Positions 1 through 7,145 are shown, counted from the stretch's first letter. The stretch is DNA of 15,519 nt from Deltaproteobacteria bacterium (GCA_016193385.1 JACPSF010000342.1:1-15519); one strand, 5' to 3'. The notes: generated by a model from the sequence alone, not told the origin. Numbers and translations are program-made.

Positions 1-24
1 CCGTGATCTCATCAGAGAGAAACC

Positions 25-744
25 ATGTCGCAGCATCCTCCTCCTAGGAACGCCTCCACGATCATCGTCATTCGCCCCGAACCCACGGGCGGCTTTGAGG
101 TTTTCATGACCCGCCGTCCGCGCGAGATGAGGTTTTTCGGAGGTTTTTTTGTTTTTCCGGGTGGCGCCGTCAAAAAGGACGACTGCTCCGCGGAGATGAT
201 CAGCCGCTGCCATGGGCTGTCCCCCGGCGCAGCACAGCAGATTCTGGGTAATCAACTCGGCTCTGAACTCTCGTTCGCCCATTGGGTGGCAGGGATCAGA
301 GAGCTTTTCGAAGAGGTCGGGATCCTCCTTTCGGTCTCGGAAGACGGCGAACCTGTGGACATGAACGATGAGGAGAGGAAAACCCGATTGGCCCAAGAGC
401 GTGCCGCGCTGGTCGAAGGAGCGACGAGTTTTCCGGAGCTTCTAAAGTCCGAAGGGCTCTATTGCGATGTGGGACGTCCCGTCTACTTCTACCACAGAAT
501 TACGCCCGAGCATTTTCCCGTTCGCTTCGACACCCGATTCTTCCTCGCCCGCATGCCGGCGGATCAAAGTCCTCTGCTTCGCTCCGAAGAAGTTGCTGAG
601 ACCCTGTGGGTCAAGCCCGTGCGGGCTCTGGAAGAGTTCCGCAGCGGCAGCCTCTCTTTGGCGCCCCCCACGCTCACTGTGCTCGAGTCTCTGCTGGCAT
701 TTGATTCTTGGCAGTCCTTTTCGACCAAGTATCGATTGAGGTAG
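25..744 (+). CDS. Nudix hydrolase of the NUDT19-like (CoA diphosphatase-like) type
   Basis: This 239-residue protein carries a Nudix fold, the family that hydrolyses nucleoside diphosphates linked to another group. PGG at residues 45-47 opens the Nudix box, and RELFEEVGI at 92-100 supplies its REUxEExGU metal-binding half. The two halves lie about 45 residues apart instead of the usual 14, so the box is interrupted. Mammalian NUDT19, a CoA diphosphatase, has the same kind of interruption. The later stretch around 155-175 (YFYHRITPEHFP then RFDTRFFLA) also fits NUDT19 relatives. No signal peptide is visible, so it is probably cytosolic. The ATG at 25 is the first in frame, with only a weak GAGA-rich site before it. 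The gene converges with the acyltransferase gene 16 bp away. Family is confident; the substrate (CoA or acyl-CoA) is inferred. Confidence 0.88.
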   Translation: MSQHPPPRNASTIIVIRPEPTGGFEVFMTRRPREMRFFGGFFVFPGGAVKKDDCSAEMISRCHGLSPGAAQQILGNQLGSELSFAHWVAGIRELFEEVGILLSVSEDGEPVDMNDEERKTRLAQERAALVEGATSFPELLKSEGLYCDVGRPVYFYHRITPEHFPVRFDTRFFLARMPADQSPLLRSEEVAETLWVKPVRALEEFRSGSLSLAPPTLTVLESLLAFDSWQSFSTKYRLR

Positions 745-761
745 GATTTGATCCTAAGCTC
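738..761. other. Short inverted repeat at the convergent gene ends
   Basis: TAGGAT and ATCCTA (742-756) form a perfect 6-bp dyad around TTG. GAG/CTC can pair outside it after a small bulge. It covers the Nudix stop codon and ends at the last base of the acyltransferase gene. No T tract follows on either strand, so it is at best a weak bidirectional terminator or 3'-end stabiliser. Confidence 0.25.
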
Positions 762-1753
762 TACGACTTGGCGGGAGTGCTTCTTTCCTGGGTGGGGTCA
801 ACCGCGGCCAGGTCTGCCATCTGTGCTCTCGGCGTTCTCCCGTTGCGGTGAAAGCCGAGCCAGTTCCATTGCTCGGGATAGCGCCGCACCATGGACTCCA
901 ACTGGCGCGCAAACAAGGTAACGTTGGAAACGACATCTTCTTGGAGGTCTCCGGTCTTGGCAAGATCGATTTCCGGCCAGACATGAAGGGTCAGCCGACC
1001 CTGTCCGTCCCGCGCCACGAACGTAGGCACGACCGCGGCCCCCGAGCGCATGGCCAAGGTGACGGGCCCGCGGGGAGCCGGGGCCGTCCGGCCCAGAAAC
1101 TCCACTTCCACTCCCCCCGATTTGAACTCATCGGCGATCATGAGAACGATTTCGTTCTTCCGCAAAGCTTTAAGGATCTGCCGGGCTGCCTCGCGGCGGG
1201 GCCTGGCCGAAATGGTCTTGTTCCCCACCTTCGCCCGAAAGTGATCCGTCAACTTGGCCAGACCTTCGTCCCGCGGCCGTTTCACCACCACACTGAAGGG
1301 GTATCCCGCAGCCGCAAGGCGGGCGCCGATCAAGGGAAAGCCGCTCAGATGAGCGCTGAGGGCGATCACTCCCCTGCCCTTCTCCAGCGCCCGCTTGAGA
1401 TATTCTTCCCCTTCGACGGCAATGGTGGAACGGATCGTCGCTGGCGAGCTGTGAATGACAGTGATCGTCTCATATACTCCCCGGGCCAAATGATCCCAGG
1501 CCGAGCGCACCAACCGCCTTCTGTCTTGAGGAGTTCGAAACGCCTCAGCCATGCTCGCAGCCACGTTTTCCTCCATGCGCCTGCGGTATTTCCACAGGAG
1601 CGCGAAGGTAAGCCGGGAGGCGATGGCTGTAAATGCTAGCGTCAGCCAGCCCGGTACCCAGGGGAAGATCCGGACGAATCCTCTGAGAAAATATTCACCT
1701 ACGCGGTATCGGAGCCAATACCAGAAGCCGCGCGCAAACAAGCCCGGTTTCAT
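761..1753 (-). CDS. LpxL/HtrB-family lysophospholipid or lipid A acyltransferase-like protein
   Basis: The protein (330 residues) has the layout of inner-membrane LpxL/HtrB acyltransferases. These transfer a secondary acyl chain to lipid A or act on related lipids. A hydrophobic N-terminal anchor lies at about 30-55. The catalytic region is at 128-145 (GVIALSAHLSGFPLIG). A conserved RGP/GAAVVPTF block is at 228-245, and the family's closing PEQWNWLGFHR motif is at 293-303. The usual catalytic motif is HX4D/E, but here His135 is followed five residues on by Pro140, so the acidic partner is missing at its standard place. It may belong to a subgroup with another catalytic acid, or be impaired. 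It is the last gene of the Fe-S gene string, 18 nt after the preceding stop, with only a weak ribosome site. Family is confident; substrate is unknown. Confidence 0.85.
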   Translation of the reverse strand: MKPGLFARGFWYWLRYRVGEYFLRGFVRIFPWVPGWLTLAFTAIASRLTFALLWKYRRRMEENVAASMAEAFRTPQDRRRLVRSAWDHLARGVYETITVIHSSPATIRSTIAVEGEEYLKRALEKGRGVIALSAHLSGFPLIGARLAAAGYPFSVVVKRPRDEGLAKLTDHFRAKVGNKTISARPRREAARQILKALRKNEIVLMIADEFKSGGVEVEFLGRTAPAPRGPVTLAMRSGAAVVPTFVARDGQGRLTLHVWPEIDLAKTGDLQEDVVSNVTLFARQLESMVRRYPEQWNWLGFHRNGRTPRAQMADLAAVDPTQERSTPAKS

Positions 1754-1771
1754 CTTCGATTCGCAACCAAC

Positions 1772-2230
1772 CTAACGGCCCACTGCCTTAAGCCATTTTT
1801 GCCCTGAACGGCTGGGATCCGTCTCCCTGCTTTTTCCCCTTCGGCGCTTGGGAGTCAACCGATAAACCTTGGCTTTGGGGCGTCCCGCCAGCCTGTTTTC
1901 CTTCCAGCGCATCAGCCCCAGACGGACATACTGGGGGTCAAACCCCAAAACCTCACATATGTTATTGAAGGAAAAGAGCCAATCCCTTTCCTCTTCCAAA
2001 ATCCACTCCTCCGCGTCGCGAAACATCGCTTTCCCCTTACCGTCGCGGACTGAGGCATACTTCTGGAAGCAGGCCACCGCATCCTCCAACACCGCCAACA
2101 TGAGCCTCTTTTCCGGCTCTAAGTGGGCCTTGCGGCGAAAGGTCTCAAAATACTGAGCTGGAAGAAGGGTATCCGGCTGAAACAGCGAGGTTACCTTTTC
2201 CTCCAAGCTCAGACCTGTCTCATAACTCAT
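1772..2230 (-). CDS. Conserved-looking hypothetical protein with a possible C-terminal helix-turn-helix
   Basis: I do not recognise a named family for this soluble, highly charged 152-residue protein. A helical middle region (about 26-60, YFETFRRKAHLEPEKRL then AVLEDAVACFQKY) leads to an acidic tryptophan-rich stretch (74-88). Next comes FNNICEVLGFDPQYVRLGL (88-106), whose spacing resembles a helix-turn-helix. A basic tail follows (108-152, with KRRRGK). This would suit a small DNA- or RNA-binding regulator, but that is inference. The start is set at the ATG at 2230 because GGAGGT sits 7 nt before it; an upstream in-frame ATG at 2263 would give 163 residues but has no such site. It follows the Rrf2 gene after a 60-nt gap holding a long inverted repeat, and precedes the acyltransferase gene by 18 nt. 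Confidence 0.75.
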   Translation of the reverse strand: MSYETGLSLEEKVTSLFQPDTLLPAQYFETFRRKAHLEPEKRLMLAVLEDAVACFQKYASVRDGKGKAMFRDAEEWILEEERDWLFSFNNICEVLGFDPQYVRLGLMRWKENRLAGRPKAKVYRLTPKRRRGKSRETDPSRSGQKWLKAVGR

Positions 2231-2237
2231 AACCATC

Positions 2238-2243
2238 ACCTCC
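2238..2243 (-). promoter_or_regulatory. Ribosome binding site that decides the start of the 152-residue protein
   Basis: The minus strand reads GGAGGT, then 7 nt, then the ATG at 2230. It lies downstream of the alternative ATG at 2263, which argues against that longer start. Confidence 0.7.
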
Positions 2244-2246
2244 CTA

Positions 2247-2305
2247 TCGAGTGCGGCCTGCATGCGCTCCGACAGCGTGAACGAACCAACTCATGCCGCA
2301 CTCGA
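2247..2305 (-). repeat. Perfect 11-bp inverted repeat between the Rrf2 gene and the next gene
   Basis: TCGAGTGCGGC (2247-2257) and GCCGCACTCGA (2295-2305) are perfect reverse complements separated by 37 nt. In the minus-strand transcript the first arm is made of the last Rrf2 codons, just before its TGA. The second arm ends 3 nt before the AGGGAGGTG ribosome site of the next gene. A smaller CGCT/AGCG stem can form in the loop. No T run follows, so this is not a standard terminator. An mRNA-processing, stability or translation-control hairpin is more likely. Confidence 0.6.
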
Positions 2306-2746
2306 AAGAGAAGAGGAGGGCAACCGGGTCTGACACGAGGGACGCGCGAGGTCCGACAGAGTCGTCCGGGTCAAAACCTCCATGATTCTGCGCTGGACCT
2401 CGTCCCATACTCCCCTCATGGTGCACCTCGGAAGATGATCGCACCGTGAATGCCCATCCATGCACACGTTGACCGCGATCGGACCGTCCAGGGTTTCAAT
2501 TACGTCCTGAAACGAAATCTCGCCAGGGGCCCGCGCCAAGGCGTAGCCCCCATCCGGGCCTCGCTTTGATTTCACCAACCCGCCGCGAGTGAGGTCCTGG
2601 ATGATTTTTTCCAGGAACTTCCGGGGTATCTTTTGCTGCTCCGCGATCTCGGCCAGGCAACAACTCTTTCCCGAATCCTGGCTCGACAGATAGATCACCG
2701 CCCGCAGACCGTAATCGACCCTGCGCGAAACGTGCATCAGGCCCAT
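2291..2746 (-). CDS. Rrf2-family transcriptional regulator, IscR-like
   Basis: A 151-residue winged-helix repressor of the Rrf2 family, to which the Fe-S sensor IscR belongs. The N-terminus (MHVSRRVDYGLRAVIYL), the recognition region at 31-57 and the wing at 58-70 (VKSKRGPDGGYALAR) are typical. Cys95, Cys102 and Cys108 form C-x6-C-x5-C, close to the C-x5-C-x5-C that binds [2Fe-2S] in E. coli IscR. The fourth IscR ligand, a His three residues after the last Cys, is Arg111 here, so the cluster ligand may differ. ATG 2746 is supported by AAGGAGGT spaced 6 nt away, inside the end of the desulfurase gene; its stop is only 4 nt upstream. As the fifth gene of the Fe-S string it probably regulates its own operon through the dyad at 7121-7143. 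The target is inferred. Confidence 0.9.
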   Translation of the reverse strand: MGLMHVSRRVDYGLRAVIYLSSQDSGKSCCLAEIAEQQKIPRKFLEKIIQDLTRGGLVKSKRGPDGGYALARAPGEISFQDVIETLDGPIAVNVCMDGHSRCDHLPRCTMRGVWDEVQRRIMEVLTRTTLSDLARPSCQTRLPSSSLSSAA

Positions 2747-2750
2747 CGCT

Positions 2751-3977
2751 CTACCTCCTTGCCCCGATTTTCCCTACCGCCCGCTGGTCGCTGGGCTGCA
2801 ACTTTTCCCGATCCGCCAGCTTGCCAAGGGCCGAAAGACCGCGCAGTCGCTGAACGACCAAAGGCACCTTTTCCGCCACAAATCGAACTTCCGCCCCGGT
2901 ATTATAACGGCTCAGACTGAAACGCACCGCCCCCTGAAGCCAATTGGCCGGCACCCCCATCGCCCGCAGCACGTGGGAGGGTTCGACCGACCCCGCCGTG
3001 CAGGCCGATCCGGTGGAGGCGCATATCCCGTACTGATCCAGAAGCACCAGGATCGCCTCGCCCTCAAGATACTCGAAACTCACGTTCAGAGTATTCGGGA
3101 TACGCTTCCCGCGGTGCCCGTTAACGCGCATCCCCGGACAGGAGTCGAGCAAAGATCGCTCCAGGCGATCGCGCAACGCCCGCACCTGGCTTCGTTCCTC
3201 CTCCAGATGCCGGACGGAAACCTGCGCCGCCTTGCCCATACCCACGATGCCGGCGGCATTTTCAGTTCCGGCCCGGCGGTTGCGCTCCTGATGACCGCCC
3301 ACGATGAAGGGGCGAAACGTGATCCCTCTCCTTACATAGAGCGCCCCAATACCCTTGGGTGCGTGAAACTTATGTCCCGAGATCGTGAGCAGGTCGATCG
3401 GGCTCCTTTTCAGATGGAGCGGGATTTTCCCCGCCACCTGGACCGCATCCACGTGAAAAGGAATCCCCCGGGACTTGACGATCTCTCCGATCTGATCGAT
3501 GGGAAAGATGACTCCGGTCTCGTTATTTGCGTACATGATGGAGACCAGGGCCGTGTCATCCGTCAGGGAATCCCTAAGCTCGCCCAGATCCAGCATTCCG
3601 TCCGCGTCCACCCCTAGCCAGGTCACCCGGTACCCTTTTTTCTCTAAATGCTGGCATAGCCCCGAGACGGCCGGATGTTCCACCTGGGTGGTCACGAGAT
3701 GCCGCTTGTCCGGACTCGCCTCAAGCATTCCCCGGATCGCAGCGTTGTCCGCCTCAGTACCGGAGCTGGTAAAGATGATCTCGACGGGATCGGAGGCGCC
3801 GAGAAGGGCGGCGACCTCCTCCCGAGCCTGCTGCATCTTCTGCGCCACCTGGCTGCCGAAATGATGGATGCTGGAGGGGTTCCCGTAGAGTTCGGTCAAA
3901 TAAGGATGCATGGCCTCCAGCACCTCGGGTGCGATCCGCGTCGTGGCGTTGTTATCAAAGTAAACTATTGAATCCAC
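2751..3977 (-). CDS. nifS: Group I cysteine desulfurase, NifS-like (second of two in the operon)
   Basis: This pyridoxal-phosphate enzyme takes sulfur from cysteine and passes it on as a persulfide. It is 408 residues long, normal for the family. The N-terminus (VYFDNNATT) and the Schiff-base lysine Lys203 in SGHKFHAPKG are clear. The active-site loop [20 protein letters not shown] contains Cys326. The long loop places it in group I (NifS/IscS), and stretches such as NNETGVIFPIDQIGEI and HVDAVQVAGKIP look more NifS than IscS. The symbol is used as a family name only, since no nif genes are seen. The start is a GTG at 3977 with AGGAA 7 nt upstream. It follows sufB by 54 nt containing short repeats. 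SufE and SufU are absent, as expected if a group I enzyme donates sulfur directly. It differs clearly from the first desulfurase gene, so it is not a recent duplicate. Confidence 0.93.
   Translation of the reverse strand: MDSIVYFDNNATTRIAPEVLEAMHPYLTELYGNPSSIHHFGSQVAQKMQQAREEVAALLGASDPVEIIFTSSGTEADNAAIRGMLEASPDKRHLVTTQVEHPAVSGLCQHLEKKGYRVTWLGVDADGMLDLGELRDSLTDDTALVSIMYANNETGVIFPIDQIGEIVKSRGIPFHVDAVQVAGKIPLHLKRSPIDLLTISGHKFHAPKGIGALYVRRGITFRPFIVGGHQERNRRAGTENAAGIVGMGKAAQVSVRHLEEERSQVRALRDRLERSLLDSCPGMRVNGHRGKRIPNTLNVSFEYLEGEAILVLLDQYGICASTGSACTAGSVEPSHVLRAMGVPANWLQGAVRFSLSRYNTGAEVRFVAEKVPLVVQRLRGLSALGKLADREKLQPSDQRAVGKIGARR
2753..2760 (-). promoter_or_regulatory. Strong ribosome binding site of the Rrf2 gene, inside the upstream gene
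   Basis: The minus strand reads AAGGAGGT, 6 nt before the ATG at 2746. These bases are also the final codons of the NifS-like desulfurase (Arg-Arg, then into its TAG at 2751-2753), so translation of the two genes is probably coupled. Confidence 0.75.
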
Positions 3978-3993
3978 TGTAAAGTTCCTTAGC

Positions 3994-4029
3994 GGCTTGA
4001 ACGGCTTAAACAGTTTGAACGGTTCAAAG
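3994..4029. repeat. Four degenerate 9-nt tandem units between sufB and the NifS-like gene
   Basis: On the plus strand the units are GGCTTGAAC, GGCTTAAAC, AGTTTGAAC and GGTTCAAAG. The first three differ by one or two bases and the fourth is more diverged. Units three and four also form a TTTGAA/TTCAAA dyad around CGG (4014-4028). In the transcript this could fold just after the sufB stop codon and before the GTG start of the next gene. Confidence 0.5.
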
Positions 4030-4031
4030 CG

Positions 4032-5492
4032 TTATCCGACGCTCCCCTCGAGGCTGACACCCAGGAGCTTCTGCGCCTCCACGGCAAACTCCATCGGCAG
4101 CTCTCTGAAAACCTCCTTGCAGAATCCGTTCACGATCAGGGAAACCGCGTCCTCCGCCGAGATCCCCCGCTGCCGGCAGTAAAATAGTTGATCCTCCCCG
4201 ATCTTTGAGGTCGAGGCCTCGTGCTCCACCTGGGCGCTGGAGTTCATTACTTCCAGGTAAGGAAACGTATGCGCCCCGCACTGCTCCCCCAGCAGCAACG
4301 AATCACACTGCGAATAGTTACGCGCCCCCTCGGCGCCCTTCATGATCTTCACCAGGCCGCGGTACGTGTTCTGCCCGTGGCCCGCAGAGATCCCCTTGGA
4401 GACAACCGTGCTCCGAGTGTTCTTGCCCATATGGATCATCTTCGTGCCCGTATCCGCTTGCTGGTAGTTGTTGGTCAACGCCACCGAGTAAAACTCCCCG
4501 ACGGAATTATCGCCCTGCAAAATACAGCCCGGGTACTTCCACGTGATCGCCGAGCCGGTCTCCACCTGCGTCCACGAGATCTTAGAGTTCTTTCCCGAAC
4601 ACTTCCCCCGTTTGGTCACGAAATTGTAAATCCCCCCGCGACCTTCCTTGTCCCCGGGATACCAGTTCTGCACGGTCGAATATTTGATCTGGGCGTTGTC
4701 CAAGGCGACCAGCTCCACCACCGCCGCATGGAGCTGATTGACATCCCGCATGGGCGCCGTGCACCCCTCCAGATAGCTCACGTAGCTCCCCTCATCGGCG
4801 ATGATCAACGTGCGCTCAAACTGGCCCGTCTCGGCGGCATTGATACGAAAATAGGTCGAAAGCTCCATCGGGCAACGCACCCCTTTCGGGATATAACAGA
4901 ACGACCCGTCACTGAAGACCGCAGAATTGAGCGTGGCAAAGAAATTATCCGTGTAGGGAACCACCGACCCCAAATACTTCCGCACCAGCTCCGGATGATC
5001 GCGCACCGCTTCGGAGAAGGAACAAAAGATCACCCCCAACTTGCCGAGTTTCTCCTTGAAGGTAGTCGCCACAGAAACGCTGTCAAAAACCGCGTCCACC
5101 GCCACCCCGGCCAGCCGCTCCTGCTCCTTAAGCGGAATGCCCAGCTTCTCATAGGTGGCCAGCAGACCCGGGTCCACCTCCTCGAGACTCTTCGGCCCCG
5201 CCCCCTTCGACTTCGGCGCCGAGTAATAGCTGATCTTCTGATAATCGATCGGCGGATAGTGCACGTTCGCCCACTTCGGCTCCGCCTGGGACGCCTCCAG
5301 CTTCGCCCAGAAGCGGTAGGCCTTGAGCCGCCACTCCAACATCCACCCCGGCTCGTCCTTCTTGGCCGAAATCACGCGGATGATATCCTCGTTCAGACCG
5401 GGGGGAACCGTATCCGCTTCGATCTCGGTGACAAACCCGTACTTGTACTCCTGGTTGGTAAGAATCTCGACGTTTTGTGCTGACTTGCTCAT
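4032..5492 (-). CDS. sufB: SufB, Fe-S cluster assembly scaffold protein
   Basis: SufB forms the Fe-S assembly scaffold, normally in a SufBC2D complex, and accepts sulfur from a desulfurase. The protein (486 residues; E. coli about 495) matches the family end to end: [16 protein letters not shown] near 41, the FDSVSVATT block near 136, [16 protein letters not shown] near 203, [12 protein letters not shown] near 312, and a family-typical C-terminus. Cys396 in SQCDSLL corresponds by eye to the essential E. coli Cys405, and Glu425 in VEHEAS to Glu434. The ATG at 5492 was chosen because the family alignment begins there and it lies 2 nt after the preceding stop, so it is probably translationally coupled; a longer in-frame extension to 5525 only overlaps that gene. 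No sufC or sufD follows: the next gene is a desulfurase. Confidence 0.96.
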   Translation of the reverse strand: MSKSAQNVEILTNQEYKYGFVTEIEADTVPPGLNEDIIRVISAKKDEPGWMLEWRLKAYRFWAKLEASQAEPKWANVHYPPIDYQKISYYSAPKSKGAGPKSLEEVDPGLLATYEKLGIPLKEQERLAGVAVDAVFDSVSVATTFKEKLGKLGVIFCSFSEAVRDHPELVRKYLGSVVPYTDNFFATLNSAVFSDGSFCYIPKGVRCPMELSTYFRINAAETGQFERTLIIADEGSYVSYLEGCTAPMRDVNQLHAAVVELVALDNAQIKYSTVQNWYPGDKEGRGGIYNFVTKRGKCSGKNSKISWTQVETGSAITWKYPGCILQGDNSVGEFYSVALTNNYQQADTGTKMIHMGKNTRSTVVSKGISAGHGQNTYRGLVKIMKGAEGARNYSQCDSLLLGEQCGAHTFPYLEVMNSSAQVEHEASTSKIGEDQLFYCRQRGISAEDAVSLIVNGFCKEVFRELPMEFAVEAQKLLGVSLEGSVG

Positions 5493-5494
5493 CG

Positions 5495-5824
5495 CTAAAC
5501 CGTAAAAGAAGTCCCACAGCCACAAGAGCGTTTCACATTCGGGTTCTGGAAGACGAATCCCGACGCCATCAGCTCTTCTTTATAATCCAACTCGGTGCCG
5601 TTCAGATAAAGCAGGCTCTTCATGTCCACCAAGACCTTGGCCCCGTCCTTCTCAAACACCCGGTCGCCGCTTTTCGGCATGTCGAAATCGATTTTGTACT
5701 GGAGCCCCGAGCAGCCGCCTCCGACCACCTTCAGACGCATACCTTGCCCCTCTCTCTTTTCCGCGGCCGTGAGCTCCTTGATCTTTTCCGCAGCGCGTTC
5801 CGTAATCGTGATGCCAACTGCCAT
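5495..5824 (-). CDS. A-type Fe-S carrier protein (IscA/ErpA/SufA/HesB family)
   Basis: A 109-residue carrier that holds an Fe-S cluster and delivers it to target enzymes. All three cluster cysteines are present: Cys38 in GGGCSGLQY, and Cys101 and Cys103 in [10 protein letters not shown], the family's C-terminal CGC motif. The length equals typical IscA (about 107). The start is the ATG at 5824, where the family alignment begins ([18 protein letters not shown]) and a GGGGGTG purine-rich site lies upstream. The open frame runs further to 6016, but that part only overlaps the iscS gene. It sits 28 nt after iscS and 2 nt before sufB, so it is made together with both. The sequence alone does not separate IscA, ErpA and SufA types, so no symbol is given. 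Confidence 0.94.
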   Translation of the reverse strand: MAVGITITERAAEKIKELTAAEKREGQGMRLKVVGGGCSGLQYKIDFDMPKSGDRVFEKDGAKVLVDMKSLLYLNGTELDYKEELMASGFVFQNPNVKRSCGCGTSFTV

Positions 5825-5852
5825 ACGCAACACCCCCGATGCGCATCGTGTT

Positions 5853-7079
5853 TTAAGAAAGCCTCCCCGGGACCTTCCATTCGCCTTCCGGCCGCTTTTG
5901 CGACTTCGCTCTCGCAACGTAAAGCGCAGAGAGGGAGCGCAAGCGCCGGGCTTCTTCGACCACGCGACGGGCCACAAAATCGATCTCCTCCGCGGTATTG
6001 AAACGTCCGAGGCCAAAGCGGATCGCGGCGTGGGCCAAATTTTCCGCCACCCCTATGGCGCGCAACACATGGGAAGGCTCCAAAGCAGCCGAGGTGCAAG
6101 CCGAGCCCGACGAGACGGCGATCTCTTTAAGTCCCATCAACAGCGACTCTCCCTCGACAAAAGCGAAGCTGACATTGAGGTTCCCCGGAAGACGCAGCGT
6201 CGGGTGCCCGTTGAGATAAACCTCATCGAGATGGCGGAAAATACCCTCCTTGAGCCTCTCCCTCAGCCCGATGAGGCGCTTGGCCTCCTCCTGCATCTCT
6301 GCCGCCGCAATCTGGCACGCTTTACCAAACCCGACGATTCCCGAGACATTGAGAGTGCCCGCTCGCATCCCCCACTCATGGCCGCCGCCATCGATGATCG
6401 GGCGGAGCCGCACCTTCGGTCTCTTTGAACGAACATAAAGGGCGCCTACCCCTTTGGGGCCGTACATCTTGTGCGCCGTCATGGAAAGAAGATCAATGCC
6501 CATCTCCTCGACATCCACCGGAACTCTTCCTACCGCCTGCGTGGCATCGGAATGAAAGATAATCCCCCTTTCCTTGGCGACACGGCCGATCTCGATGACC
6601 GGATGTAAGGTGCCGATCTCGTTGTTCGCCGCCATGAGAGAAATGAGAATTGTCCTCTCCGTAATCGCGGCGCGCACCTGATCCGGACTAAGCAGGCCGT
6701 GGGCATCCACAGGCAGATACGTGATGCTCAATCCTTGTCGCTCGAGCGTCTTGCAGCAGTCCAGGACCGCTTTGTGCTCGGTGACGCAGGTGATGATATG
6801 ATTTCCTTTCTCCCTGTAGGCATCCGCCACGCCTTTGATGGCAAGATTATCGGACTCGGTCGCACCGCTGGTGAAGATGATCTCTTTGGGAGAAGAAGCA
6901 TGGATCAAACGGGCGACTTGTTCCCGCGCCTCGTCAACGGCGGCTTCAGCCTCCCAGCCGAAAGCATGACGACTCGCAGCATTGCCGAACTTTTCACCAA
7001 AATAGGGCAGCATGGTCTCTAACACCCTGGGATCCACGGGAGTAGTCGCATGGTTATCTATATACACCGGAACCTTCAT
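5853..7079 (-). CDS. iscS: Cysteine desulfurase IscS-like (first of two in the operon)
   Basis: This pyridoxal-phosphate-dependent desulfurase generates a persulfide from cysteine for Fe-S clusters and other thio-cofactors. It has 408 residues and an IscS-type N-terminus ([16 protein letters not shown]). The Schiff-base lysine is Lys204 in [11 protein letters not shown]. The catalytic loop [21 protein letters not shown] contains Cys328, the same number as in E. coli IscS, and is of the long group I kind. The C-terminal 25 residues after SLSALYVAR form an extra basic tail. ATG 7079 is the first codon of the unit and lies about 60 nt downstream of a predicted start site overlapped by a dyad operator. 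No IscU-type scaffold gene is present beside it, so its acceptor is either SufB or a protein encoded elsewhere. Confidence 0.95.
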   Translation of the reverse strand: MKVPVYIDNHATTPVDPRVLETMLPYFGEKFGNAASRHAFGWEAEAAVDEAREQVARLIHASSPKEIIFTSGATESDNLAIKGVADAYREKGNHIITCVTEHKAVLDCCKTLERQGLSITYLPVDAHGLLSPDQVRAAITERTILISLMAANNEIGTLHPVIEIGRVAKERGIIFHSDATQAVGRVPVDVEEMGIDLLSMTAHKMYGPKGVGALYVRSKRPKVRLRPIIDGGGHEWGMRAGTLNVSGIVGFGKACQIAAAEMQEEAKRLIGLRERLKEGIFRHLDEVYLNGHPTLRLPGNLNVSFAFVEGESLLMGLKEIAVSSGSACTSAALEPSHVLRAIGVAENLAHAAIRFGLGRFNTAEEIDFVARRVVEEARRLRSLSALYVARAKSQKRPEGEWKVPGRLS

Positions 7080-7091
7080 AGCTTATGCTCA

Positions 7092-7114
7092 CAGGTAGCT
7101 TAACTCAGTACCTG
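7092..7114 (-). repeat. Inverted repeat in the iscS 5' leader
   Basis: CAGGTA (7092-7097) and TACCTG (7109-7114) are perfect reverse complements around 11 nt. They would form a small hairpin in the predicted leader, ending 12 nt before the iscS start codon. It could affect translation or be a second protein-binding dyad; chance is also possible at this arm length. Confidence 0.35.
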
Positions 7115-7120
7115 CCATAG

Positions 7121-7143
7121 ATCCAGACCAAATTGGTCTAGAT
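7121..7143. promoter_or_regulatory. Dyad operator over the predicted iscS-operon transcription start
   Basis: AGACCAA and TTGGTCT form a perfect dyad about a single central A (7132). It extends to 11-nt arms with one mismatch (ATCCAGACCAA against TTGGTCTAGAT). The core GAC-N7-GTC has the same half-site spacing as the E. coli IscR type 1 consensus as I recall it. It begins 2 nt downstream of the -10 box and spans the expected start site, the classic place for a repressor. The Rrf2 protein at 2291-2746 is the obvious candidate; binding is inferred. Confidence 0.65.
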
Positions 7144-7145
7144 TC

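Noticed and set aside
848..1639. A 263-codon plus-strand open frame opposite the acyltransferase gene
   Set aside because: Shadow of the real minus-strand gene; no domain, no plausible start signal.
4221..5483. A 420-codon plus-strand open frame opposite sufB
   Set aside because: It is the antisense of a highly conserved gene, has Arg/His/Leu-rich shadow composition and no recognisable motif or ribosome site. GC-rich codon use creates such frames.
5493..5525. Eleven-residue upstream extension of SufB
   Set aside because: It overlaps the end of the A-type carrier gene and has no family counterpart; the ATG 2 nt after that gene's stop is the better start.
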